A stretch of 64,000 bases of DNA, taken from NCBI GenBank assembly GCA_017542475.1, contig JAFXXD010000041.1, forward strand, positions 62,001 to 126,000, given 5' to 3'. Below are positions 6,427-13,852 of the stretch, piece by piece. Within the stretch, counting starts at the first letter, position 1, and each line of letters opens with the position of its first letter. The position numbers were made by a program, and so were the translations under genes. The notes below the pieces were generated by a model. The model worked only from the letters and a program-made list of their open reading frames with translations. It searched no databases and was not told the DNA's origin. Source of the stretch: Ruminococcus sp. (GTDB lineage Bacteria > Bacillota > Clostridia > Oscillospirales > Ruminococcaceae).

Positions 6427-8730
6427 ATGATCTGGCTGCTTGTTGTCTGCCTCTTCGCGACGTCGCTGTTTTCTGCGGCTTGCGCGGTCTTCAGCGCACT
6501 GAAGCACAGCAGGAACCCTATGGAGCGCCCGCTCAGATACGTCCTCATATCCGTGTCCGCCGCGGTAGCCGTGAATGCGGTTTCCATACTTATGCCGTCC
6601 GCGCGTCCCGCTTACTTCGTGTACGGCTTGTACTGCATACTTATGGATATAATGGTGCTCGCTCTGCTGCACTATGCGAAGGCTTTCACGGGCGAGGAGG
6701 AGCTTGTCAGGAAGGCACGGAACGTCTTTATGTTCGCGGTCGGAGCTGATGCGCTGCTGATGCTCATAAACCCGTTCCTGAAGATAGTCTTCAGAATGGG
6801 CGTGTACGAGGACGGCTTCGGCGAGCACTTCTACCACGTCGCGAGCCGCGGTATCCTCTACATATACCATATACTCGTGATATACGCGATGATGTTCGTC
6901 GTGAACCTCGCTCTCTTCAAGAAGATTCGCAGCGCTCCGAGGCTCTACAAGATAAAGCACGGAGCTATCCTCGTGGCGATGTGCATTATTATGATAATCC
7001 ACGCCATTTACCTCAATTTCAAGCTCCAGTTCGACTACTCGCTCCTGTTCTATTCGGCTCTTGCGCTGATAATGGTGTTCTTCACGCTGCTGTACGTGCC
7101 GCACGGACTTATGGACAGGCTGCTCTTCTTCACGATGTCGAATATGAAGGACGGTATCGTCTGTATTGACAACGAGGGTAGGGTAGTCCACGCAAACAGG
7201 ACGGTCAAGGACTACAGCGAGGCTGATATCGACATCGGCTCGCTCGACAATCAGCTGCAGAAGTGGTTCACCGAGGATATCACTCAGGACTGCACCGAGC
7301 GCACATGGGACACAGTCCGCCGCATAGAGGGCAGAGACCACTACTACCACATCGACTTTATGCGTATCTACGACGGCGACGTCAAGTACCTCGGCTGCTT
7401 CTTCCTCGTCCACGACAGGACGGAGGAGTATGTGCGCTACTACACCGAAAAGTACCGCGCCACGCACGATATGCTCACGGGTATATACAACAAGGAGCAC
7501 TTCTTCGAGCGCACCAAGGCTATGCTCGACGAGAATCCCGATATACACTACGTCATAGTCTGCACCGACGTCAAGAACTTCAAGCTCGTCAACGACGTGT
7601 TCGGAGTTGAGGCGGGCGACAGGATGCTCAGGAAGATAGCCGAGATAACCGCCTCCTTCGGCGGGGACGACGTTGTCTACGGACGCCTCTCCGGCGACAG
7701 GTTCGCGATGTGTATGCCCAAGTACAGCTTCAACGAGAGGGAGATACTGAGCAAGTATTCGGTAGTCGATTCCTTCCTCGAGAATGCGTCCTTCAAGACG
7801 CATATCCACATCGGCGTGTACGAGGTCACCGACAGGAGCCTGCGCATACCGATAATGTGCGACCGCGCAAGCCTCGCGATAAAGACCATAAAGGACAGCT
7901 ATCAGAACAGCGTCGCCTACTACGACAGCGAGATACGCAAGCACTTTATGAGCGAGCAGAAGGTCATCAGCGAATTCGAGTCCGCGATAGCGAACGGACA
8001 GTTCCAGCCGTATATACAGCCTCAGATATCCGTCGGCGGCAGAGTCTGCGGAGGCGAGGCGCTCGTGCGGTGGATACACCCCCACGAGGGACTTATCCCG
8101 CCCTCCAAGTTCATACCCATTTTCGAGCAGACGGGGCTTATCAGCAGGCTGGACAAGCTTATGTGGGAGCTCGCGTGCCGTCAGCTCAGCATATGGAAAA
8201 TGGAGGGGCGCGAGGAGAGCTACCTCTCCGTGAACATCTCGCCCAAGGACTTCTATATGCTCGATGTCTGCGGGACGATGACCTCGCTGATAGAGAAGTA
8301 CAATATCCCGCCTCATTGCCTGCACCTCGAGATAACCGAGTCTGCGGTAATGGACGAGCCCCAGCAGCAGCTCCGCCTCATCGGCAACCTGCGTGAGGCG
8401 GGCTTTATGGTCGAGATAGACGACTTCGGCAGCGGCTATTCGTCGCTGAATATGCTCAAGGAGCTCGACGCGGACGTGCTGAAGATAGATATGGGCTTCC
8501 TTGAAAAGACCGACCACCCCGAGCGCAGCCAGACGATACTGAAAATGATAATCGGGCTCGCGAAATCGCTGGAGATGGAGGTCATCACCGAGGGCGTCGA
8601 GACGAAGGAGCAGGCGAAATTCCTCGCGGAATACGGCTGCGACCTCTATCAGGGCTACTTCTTTGCCAAGCCTATGAGAGTGAGCGAATTCGAGAACAAG
8701 TACCTCAACGCTCAGTTCATAATCAGATAA
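6427..8730 (+). CDS. membrane-anchored PAS-GGDEF-EAL protein, probable c-di-GMP phosphodiesterase
   Basis: The 767-residue protein would sense a signal at the membrane and turn over cyclic di-GMP. Residues 1-220 contain about seven hydrophobic segments resembling the histidine-kinase type 7TM sensor. A PAS-like part follows (GIVCIDNEGRVVHANRTV), then a GGDEF domain (about 340-490) and an EAL domain (about 510-760). The GGDEF signature has become LSGDRF, so cyclase activity is unlikely, though the domain may still bind GTP as a regulator. The EAL domain keeps EALVRW, the DDFGSGYSSL segment, ITEGVET and YQGYFFAKP, so hydrolysis is likely intact. ATG 6427 has AAAGGTG close upstream. A 51-codon gene follows after 15 bases. 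Confidence 0.9.
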   Translation: MIWLLVVCLFATSLFSAACAVFSALKHSRNPMERPLRYVLISVSAAVAVNAVSILMPSARPAYFVYGLYCILMDIMVLALLHYAKAFTGEEELVRKARNVFMFAVGADALLMLINPFLKIVFRMGVYEDGFGEHFYHVASRGILYIYHILVIYAMMFVVNLALFKKIRSAPRLYKIKHGAILVAMCIIMIIHAIYLNFKLQFDYSLLFYSALALIMVFFTLLYVPHGLMDRLLFFTMSNMKDGIVCIDNEGRVVHANRTVKDYSEADIDIGSLDNQLQKWFTEDITQDCTERTWDTVRRIEGRDHYYHIDFMRIYDGDVKYLGCFFLVHDRTEEYVRYYTEKYRATHDMLTGIYNKEHFFERTKAMLDENPDIHYVIVCTDVKNFKLVNDVFGVEAGDRMLRKIAEITASFGGDDVVYGRLSGDRFAMCMPKYSFNEREILSKYSVVDSFLENASFKTHIHIGVYEVTDRSLRIPIMCDRASLAIKTIKDSYQNSVAYYDSEIRKHFMSEQKVISEFESAIANGQFQPYIQPQISVGGRVCGGEALVRWIHPHEGLIPPSKFIPIFEQTGLISRLDKLMWELACRQLSIWKMEGREESYLSVNISPKDFYMLDVCGTMTSLIEKYNIPPHCLHLEITESAVMDEPQQQLRLIGNLREAGFMVEIDDFGSGYSSLNMLKELDADVLKIDMGFLEKTDHPERSQTILKMIIGLAKSLEMEVITEGVETKEQAKFLAEYGCDLYQGYFFAKPMRVSEFENKYLNAQFIIR

Positions 8731-8745
8731 ACAGGAGGAGATAAT

Positions 8746-8901
8746 ATGATGTATACATTACTGGCGGCAGCTCCCGCCACGGGCGATACCTTCCCCGCGC
8801 AGAAGCTGCTCATCATCGCGGGAATCGCGGTCGCTATAGCGGCTGTGACTATAGTTGCGGCGCTTTTTAGGAAAAAAGACGACGATGACGACGAGGAATA
8901 A
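8746..8901 (+). CDS. 51-residue protein resembling a bare cell-wall sorting signal
   Basis: This small gene has an excellent ribosome-binding site (AGGAGGAG, 6 bases before ATG 8746). Its product begins MMYTLLAAAPATGDTF, followed by one hydrophobic segment (LLIIAGIAVAIAAVTIVAAL, about 21-40) and a charged tail of RKK and a run of Asp/Glu. The order PATG, hydrophobic stretch, basic residues is that of a sortase sorting signal (LPXTG-like), but nothing precedes it: no signal peptide and no exported domain. It follows the GGDEF-EAL gene by 15 bases and precedes a terminator. Function unknown; it could equally be an ordinary single-pass microprotein. I did not recognise a named family. Confidence 0.7.
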   Translation: MMYTLLAAAPATGDTFPAQKLLIIAGIAVAIAAVTIVAALFRKKDDDDDEE

Positions 8902-8913
8902 ATAAAAGTCAAG

Positions 8914-8957
8914 CACCTCCGCATATCCTTTACAAAAAAGTATGCGGAGGTGTTTTT
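8914..8957 (+). terminator. terminator hairpin that also covers the ylmC ribosome-binding site
   Basis: Twelve-bp perfect arms (8914-8925 CACCTCCGCATA and 8941-8952 TATGCGGAGGTG) are followed by five T. The right arm contains GGAGGTG, which is the ribosome-binding site of the ATG at 8958. The same hairpin can therefore end the upstream transcript and mask the start of ylmC. Confidence 0.8.
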
Positions 8958-9248
8958 ATGCTTTGCAGCCTTGAAGAGCTGCGCTCGAAGGAGGTCATCG
9001 ACCTCGGTACGGGCGAGCGGCTCGGCTATATCGACGATATCCGCTTCGATACGGACACGGCGGAGGTAACGGCTCTGGTGATATACGGCGGGAGCAGGCT
9101 GTTCGGTCTGCTCTCCCGCGGGGAAGACCTTGAGATACCGTGCTCGGCAGTGGAGGTTGTCGGTGCGGAGACTATCCTCGTCAGATGTACGGATTTGACA
9201 TATCGTACAAAATCGCGGAGAAACAGGCTTGAAAGTTTGTTTGATTAA
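8958..9248 (+). CDS. ylmC: YlmC/YmxH family PRC-barrel sporulation protein
   Basis: The 96-residue product is a one-domain PRC-barrel protein of the YlmC/YmxH family, conserved in spore-forming Firmicutes and of poorly known function. Typical segments are LRSKEVIDLGTGERLGYIDD at the start, VTALVIYGG in the middle and IPCSAVEVVGAETILV near the end. The ATG at 8958 is placed five bases after GGAGGTG, which lies inside the preceding terminator stem. No other good start is available. It suggests that the organism has, or descends from a lineage with, sporulation genes. Confidence 0.88.
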   Translation: MLCSLEELRSKEVIDLGTGERLGYIDDIRFDTDTAEVTALVIYGGSRLFGLLSRGEDLEIPCSAVEVVGAETILVRCTDLTYRTKSRRNRLESLFD

Positions 9249-9263
9249 ATTTCGGACTGCCCC

Positions 9264-9292
9264 TTGCGGTAAATGGCGGAATGTGGTATAAT
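9264..9292 (+). promoter_or_regulatory. sigma-A promoter of rpsB-tsf
   Basis: TTGCGG (9264-9269) and TATAAT (9287-9292) are 17 bases apart. It leaves a leader of about 110 bases before rpsB, which may hold S2 autoregulatory structure, but I could not match a known leader. Confidence 0.75.
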
Positions 9293-9407
9293 ATTAAAGC
9301 AATTCGCACGCACGCGCTTTTATGGATTGGTGCGCCCGTCGGGCGTTGTCCGTAAGTCAAGCCGTGCGGAGGATTAATAATAACCAATTTTTAAGGAGGA
9401 CTACACA

Positions 9408-10151
9408 ATGTCAGTAGTTTCAATGAAGCAGCTCCTTGAGGCTGGCGTTCACTTCGGACACCAGACAAGACGCTGGAACCCCAAAATGGCACCGTACATC
9501 TTCACAGAGAGAAACGGTATCTACATCATCGACCTTCAGAAGACAGTAAAGAAGCTCGAGGAGGCTTACCTCTTCGTTCGTGACCTTTCCGCAGAGGGCG
9601 GCGAGGTGCTCTTCGTAGGTACTAAGAAGCAGGCTGGCGATTCCGTTAAGGAAGAGGCTACACGTGCAGGCGCTCACTACGTAAATGCCCGTTGGCTCGG
9701 CGGTATGCTCACAAACTTCAAGACCATCCAGACACGTATAAAAAGACTTGAGCAGCTCCACACAATGGAAGAGGACGGCACATTCAACCTCCTCCCCAAG
9801 AAGGAAGTTGTAAAGCTCAACCTTGAGATAGAGAAGCTTGAGAAGTTCCTCGGCGGTATCAAGACAATGAAGAAGCTCCCCGCAGCACTCTTCATCGTTG
9901 ACCCCCGCAAGGAGAAGATTGCTGTTGCTGAGGCTAAGAAGCTCGGTATCCCGATAGTTGCTATCGTTGATACAAACTGCGATCCTGACGAGGTTGACTA
10001 CGTTATCCCCGGTAACGATGACGCTATCCGCGCTGTAAAGCTCATCGCCGGCACAGTTGCTAACGCTATCATCGAGGGCAGACAGGGCGGCGACGCTGCT
10101 GCTGAAGAGGCTGAGGCTCCCGCTGAGGAGACAGCTGAGGACGCTGAGTAA
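9408..10151 (+). CDS. rpsB: 30S ribosomal protein S2
   Basis: This is a small-subunit protein required late in 30S assembly and for binding of S1 where present. It has 247 residues with all family segments: the start [45 protein letters not shown], and [12 protein letters not shown], then [14 protein letters not shown] and [13 protein letters not shown]. An acidic alanine-rich tail ends the protein. The start at 9408 has AAGGAGG eight bases upstream. It is followed by tsf, the universal partner, but with an unusual 180-base gap holding palindromic repeats. Confidence 0.98.
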   Translation: MSVVSMKQLLEAGVHFGHQTRRWNPKMAPYIFTERNGIYIIDLQKTVKKLEEAYLFVRDLSAEGGEVLFVGTKKQAGDSVKEEATRAGAHYVNARWLGGMLTNFKTIQTRIKRLEQLHTMEEDGTFNLLPKKEVVKLNLEIEKLEKFLGGIKTMKKLPAALFIVDPRKEKIAVAEAKKLGIPIVAIVDTNCDPDEVDYVIPGNDDAIRAVKLIAGTVANAIIEGRQGGDAAAEEAEAPAEETAEDAE

Positions 10152-10235
10152 TGCGGGGAGCCCCCGCGGGCGGCTTCGCGTTCAAATAAATTATGGTGCG
10201 GAAGTGAATCTCCGCGGCTGTTACATGAAATTAAC

Positions 10236-10297
10236 GTAGGGGTTGGCGTCCCCGACAACCCGCAGCTTTGGGACGTCGAGGACGCCGTCCCCTACAT
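10236..10297. repeat. paired GTAGGGG palindromes between rpsB and tsf
   Basis: Two palindromes, about 10236-10262 (GTAGGGGTTGGCGTCC and partner GACAACCC) and 10270-10297 (GGGACGTCGAGGACGCC, GTCCCCTACA), face each other inside the rpsB-tsf intercistronic space. They belong to the dispersed family described at 3836-3978. Confidence 0.8.
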
Positions 10298-10330
10298 CTG
10301 TATAATAATAAATTTTAGGAGGATATAACA

Positions 10331-11251
10331 ATGGGTAAGGTATCTGTTGCAGAAATAAAGGAACTTATGAAGTCCACAGGCGTTGGTATGATGGACTGCA
10401 AGAAGGCTCTCGAAGAGAACGACGGCGATATGGACAAGGCTATCGAGTTCCTCAGAGAAAAAGGTCTTGCTACACAGGCTAAGAAGAGCGGCAGAGCTGC
10501 TGCCGAGGGCGTTGTTGCTGCTGTTGTAAAGGGCGAGACAGGCGTGCTCCTCGAGGTTAACACAGAGACAGACTTCGCTGCCAACACAGACGATATCAGA
10601 AACTTCGTTGCAAATGTTGCAAATACTATCATCGAGAAGAACCCCGCAGACGTTGAGGCTCTCAAGGAGATGCCCATCAGCGGCGGCACAGGCACAGTCG
10701 GCGAGGCTCTCACAGAGCTCGCAGGTATGAAGATCCGTGAGAACATCGTTATCCGTCGTTTCGTAAGACTCGAGGGCAAGCTCGCTTCCTACATCCACAA
10801 CGGCGGCAGCATCGGCGTTCTCGTTAAGATGGACACTGACCTCGCTGCTGACGCAGTTGCTCCTATCGGTAAGGACGTAGCTATGCAGTCCGCTGCTCTT
10901 AATGCTGCTTACCTCTGCCGCGAGCAGGTTCCCGCTGAGGTCATCGAGAAGGAGAAGGAGATCATGATGGCTCAGATGGCAGAGGATCCCAAGATGGCTT
11001 CCAAGCCCGAGCAGGTTCGTGCTAAGATAGTAGAGGGCAAGGTCGGCAAGTACTACACAGAGAACTGCCTCCTCGAGCAGGCTTTCGTTAAGGACGACAA
11101 GCTCTCCGTTCAGGGCTATGTTGACGCAGAGGCTAAGAAGCTCGGCGGCTCTATCAAGGTAACTGACGTTATCCGCTACGAGCGCGGCGAGGGTATTGAG
11201 AAGAAGGAAGATAACCTTGCTGACGAAGTTGCTAATATGATAAAGAAGTAA
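10331..11251 (+). CDS. tsf: translation elongation factor Ts
   Basis: EF-Ts recharges EF-Tu by exchanging GDP for GTP. The 306-residue product has the N-terminal UBA-like helix bundle with the signature LMKSTGVGMMDCKKAL, then the core subdomains (EVNTETDFAAN, the segment that contacts EF-Tu) and the C-terminal module. The length is normal for Firmicutes. The ribosome-binding site TAGGAGG lies nine bases before the ATG. It forms an operon with rpsB and is followed by a strong terminator. Confidence 0.98.
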   Translation: MGKVSVAEIKELMKSTGVGMMDCKKALEENDGDMDKAIEFLREKGLATQAKKSGRAAAEGVVAAVVKGETGVLLEVNTETDFAANTDDIRNFVANVANTIIEKNPADVEALKEMPISGGTGTVGEALTELAGMKIRENIVIRRFVRLEGKLASYIHNGGSIGVLVKMDTDLAADAVAPIGKDVAMQSAALNAAYLCREQVPAEVIEKEKEIMMAQMAEDPKMASKPEQVRAKIVEGKVGKYYTENCLLEQAFVKDDKLSVQGYVDAEAKKLGGSIKVTDVIRYERGEGIEKKEDNLADEVANMIKK

Positions 11252-11267
11252 TCATTGCATATTTCAG

Positions 11268-11297
11268 GTCCCCGTACAGCTGTGCGGGGACTTTTTT
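11268..11297 (+). terminator. terminator of rpsB-tsf
   Basis: GTCCCCGTAC, four-base loop, GTGCGGGGAC, then seven T, 16 bases after the tsf stop. Confidence 0.92.
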
Positions 11298-11333
11298 ATG
11301 CGCGGAGATAACTCCGCGGGCAGGTTTGTATAT

Positions 11334-11556
11334 GGGACGTCGAGGACGCCGTCCCCTATAAAAGCTGTCGGGTATAATCCGCGATTCTAACAATCGCGAA
11401 AGCAAACTTGCTGTTTGTACAAGGTAAGCGAGCTTGCGAGCGGCAACGCGATTACGGGGTCAGGGGAACTGTGTTCCCCTGCAGGGTCTGGGGCGGCGCC
11501 CCGGCGGATTCCTAAGGCAGAGCCTTAGGCAGGGTGTGGGACAGCGTCCCACAAAA
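11334..11556. repeat. GTAGGGG palindrome and multi-hairpin cassette (copy A)
   Basis: The gap between tsf and the next gene holds first a GGGACGTCGAGGACGCCGTCC palindrome (11334-11358). A tandem cassette of short stems follows from about 11425: GCGAGC-TT-GCGAGC, then CAGGGGAAC/GTTCCCCTG, GGGGCGGCGCCCC, CCTAAGGCAGAGCCTTAGG and GTGGGACAGCGTCCCAC, about one stem every 25-30 bases. Related cassettes occur at 24143-24238, 59480-59622 and 61311-61370. No gene is visible. Confidence 0.78.
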
Positions 11557-11562
11557 GGAAGA

Positions 11563-11596
11563 AAAAAACGGCTTCTTAAAATAGAAGCCGTTTTTA
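11563..11596. terminator. bidirectional terminator
   Basis: ACGGCTTCT and AGAAGCCGT arms are flanked by A and T runs on both sides. It ends the minus-strand gene at 11607 and could also stop readthrough from tsf. Confidence 0.85.
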
Positions 11597-11606
11597 TTAT
11601 CGCTGA

Positions 11607-12794
11607 TTACCAAACCTTGTAGTCGGGCTCTGCTATCTTGTATGCTGTACCGGGTACATAGAGGTCCTTGGGCTCGTGACCCTGTTCCTTCGCCTTGCGG
11701 AGCTCGCGGAACGCTACGCTGTTGAATACGATGCGCTGTACGTCCTCCTGCGGCGGGCGGGTGTTGAGATACTCAAGTATCACCTGCTGGAGGTAGAAGT
11801 AAGAGCGGAGCTGTGTCTTCCTGAATTCGAGTTTGGAGTCGCCCTCGTCGCTGTTGGCGTCGCCTGTGAGCAGGAAGAGGCTGTCGCCCTCCTCGTAGCC
11901 GAGCGTGAGCTTGGCGAATATCTCGGGAATGAATATCCTTACCTCAGCCGCAAGAGGCTTATTGCCCGTGAACTCGTCGAGCTCCTTGCAGAATGCCTGA
12001 TACTCCTCGGGATTGGATATCTTTACCATCTTTTCGAGCGCGAAGTTTGCTGCGTTTACGACGTCCTCCTTCTTGAAGGGGCACTCGTCCTCGCCGCGCT
12101 GAACGAAAATCGCGAACTGCTTCTCGCATCTGAAGCCGTTGCTGTCCTCCCATGTGGCTACGTACTCATTGAGCGGCTTTGCGAGCTCGTTGCAGACAGA
12201 GCCGTTCACGCGCACCTCGACTATCTTTTTGTCGCCCTGCTTTGCGAGGAATATCCTTATCCAGTAATACTTCTTCGAGCCGAGGTACTTGGGTATCTCG
12301 TTTGCGATATATGCCATCAGCATCTTGGGCTGGTCGTCGTGCTGAGCGCCTATCCTCACGATAGAGTGAGCGTACATATCGAAGTCGTAGTGTTGTCCGA
12401 GGAAGGTAACCGGTATGTGTACGGGGTTCTTCTTGAACAGGGACTGGTCGATGGGGTGCCACAGACCGCCGTAGAATATCTCGACTGCCATATTCACGAC
12501 CTCCTCATCAGTGGGAGCGTGTGCGTCGATGGGGTCGATGATGGGCTCGTCGAAGCTGTCGCTTGTAACGAGGAAGAGGAACTGCACGCTTTTGACGTTT
12601 TCGTGCTCTTCCTTTCTGCCTATCTTGACGTCGATGGTGATACCTCTCGGCATAATGATACAGCCGTCATAGAGGGTGCCGTTAAGCTTGGCGTTGAGCG
12701 CGTTGAGCGTTGCCGCCTCGTAGTCGAAGCCCTGTTCTGCGACTGCTGCCGCTGCTTCTTCTGTTTCCTGTTTTTTCTTCTTGAATAAAGCCAC
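11607..12794 (-). CDS. unrecognised conserved-looking soluble protein
   Basis: I do not recognise this 395-residue protein. It is acidic and soluble, without signal peptide or membrane segment. It starts with a lysine run and an Ala/Glu linker (about residues 5-22). The rest looks like two or three alpha/beta domains: LYDGCIIMPRGITIDVKIG and QFLFLVTSDSFDEPII in the first half, and AAEVRIFIPEIFAKLTLGYEEG and SYFYLQQVILEYLNTRP in the second. GTG 12794 is preferred because AAGGAG lies ten bases upstream; a TTG three codons earlier is too close to it. It ends at a strong terminator and follows prmA with a gap of 72 bases, so it may be the last gene of that operon or have its own promoter. Confidence 0.8.
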   Translation of the reverse strand: MALFKKKKQETEEAAAAVAEQGFDYEAATLNALNAKLNGTLYDGCIIMPRGITIDVKIGRKEEHENVKSVQFLFLVTSDSFDEPIIDPIDAHAPTDEEVVNMAVEIFYGGLWHPIDQSLFKKNPVHIPVTFLGQHYDFDMYAHSIVRIGAQHDDQPKMLMAYIANEIPKYLGSKKYYWIRIFLAKQGDKKIVEVRVNGSVCNELAKPLNEYVATWEDSNGFRCEKQFAIFVQRGEDECPFKKEDVVNAANFALEKMVKISNPEEYQAFCKELDEFTGNKPLAAEVRIFIPEIFAKLTLGYEEGDSLFLLTGDANSDEGDSKLEFRKTQLRSYFYLQQVILEYLNTRPPQEDVQRIVFNSVAFRELRKAKEQGHEPKDLYVPGTAYKIAEPDYKVW

Positions 12795-12866
12795 TGTGAT
12801 CAATCTCCTTGTTTTATAATAGATTTGTTGTTTTCATATTCTCACAGACAATAGTCTGAAATATGC

Positions 12867-13832
12867 TTACTTTACGAACTGAGCCGCCGCCCAGCCCTCC
12901 TTGACGTTCACGCCGAGACGTGTGAAGCCGCACTCCTCGATGGCGGTGAGCACCTCCTCCATACGCTCCTCGATAATGCCCGATACTATGAGGTATCCGC
13001 CGTCTCTGAGGTAGCGATTGAAGTGGTCCTTCATCGCGATGAGCACGTCCGCGACGATGTTTGCGGTTATTATGTCATACTGCCCGTCGATTGTGTCGGC
13101 GAGCCTCTCGTCGGAGAGGATATTGCCAAAATAGGTCGTGTAGCTCTCCGCGGGAATGTGGTTTTTCAGCGCGTTCTCCTTGGCGGTAGCGGCGGCGTTC
13201 TCGTCGATATCGACTGCCACGGCGTTCTCTGCTCCGAGCAGTATCGCCGCAATGGAGAGTATACCGCTCCCGCAGCCAAGGTCGAGTATCTTATCGCCCT
13301 CCTTGACACAGCCCTCGAGTATTTCAAGGCAGAGCCGCGTGGTGTGGTGCTGACCCGTTCCGAAGCTCGAAGCGGGGTCTATCTCGAGGACTGTGCGCTC
13401 GCCGAGGTCATCGTACTCCTCCCACGAGGGCTTGATAACGAGCGAATCGCCGACCTTGAGCGGCTTGAAATACTGCTTCCAGTTGTTAGCCCAGTCCTCC
13501 TCGCGAATGCTTGCGAGCTCGGCTTCGAGCCGACCGTATTCGCCGCCTTCGTCAGAGCTCTTCAGCTCCGCGAGCATAGCCTTTACGGAGCTGAGCATAT
13601 CCGCGCCCTGATCGTTGCAGGGGAGATATACCGTGATACAGGTCTCGCAGTCCGCGAGCCCCATCAGGTCATCGTCGATGTAGTCCCACTGACCGTTCTT
13701 GTTTTCGAGGAACTCCTTGAAGTCCTCGGAGTCCTTGATGACAAAGCCCTTGATACCGATGTCTGTCAGCTTAGAGCAGAGCAGCTCGATACCCTCGGCA
13801 GTGGTGTAGATGTTGACTTCCGTCCATTCCAT
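12867..13832 (-). CDS. prmA: ribosomal protein L11 methyltransferase
   Basis: PrmA trimethylates amino groups of ribosomal protein L11 using S-adenosylmethionine. The 321-residue product has the N-terminal substrate-recognition domain beginning WTEVNIYTT and the linker IKPSWEEYDD. The methyltransferase core follows, with EIDPASSFGTGQHHTTRLCL and motif I LDLGCGSGILSIAA, then NIVADVLI. The length is typical. The ribosome-binding site AAAGGAGG lies 11 bases before ATG 13832. It starts 20 bases after the dockerin peptidase stop, so it appears to be co-transcribed with the moxR-DUF58 cluster, although the functions are unrelated. Confidence 0.95.
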   Translation of the reverse strand: MEWTEVNIYTTAEGIELLCSKLTDIGIKGFVIKDSEDFKEFLENKNGQWDYIDDDLMGLADCETCITVYLPCNDQGADMLSSVKAMLAELKSSDEGGEYGRLEAELASIREEDWANNWKQYFKPLKVGDSLVIKPSWEEYDDLGERTVLEIDPASSFGTGQHHTTRLCLEILEGCVKEGDKILDLGCGSGILSIAAILLGAENAVAVDIDENAAATAKENALKNHIPAESYTTYFGNILSDERLADTIDGQYDIITANIVADVLIAMKDHFNRYLRDGGYLIVSGIIEERMEEVLTAIEECGFTRLGVNVKEGWAAAQFVK

Positions 13833-13852
13833 TATGGGAAATTGCCTCCTTT

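Noticed and set aside
6322-8517. 731-codon minus-strand open frame opposite the GGDEF-EAL gene
   Set aside because: It is the mirror of a gene with clear domains, has no ribosome-binding site and its composition (many Val, Leu, Arg, His) is typical of an antisense frame in GC-rich DNA.
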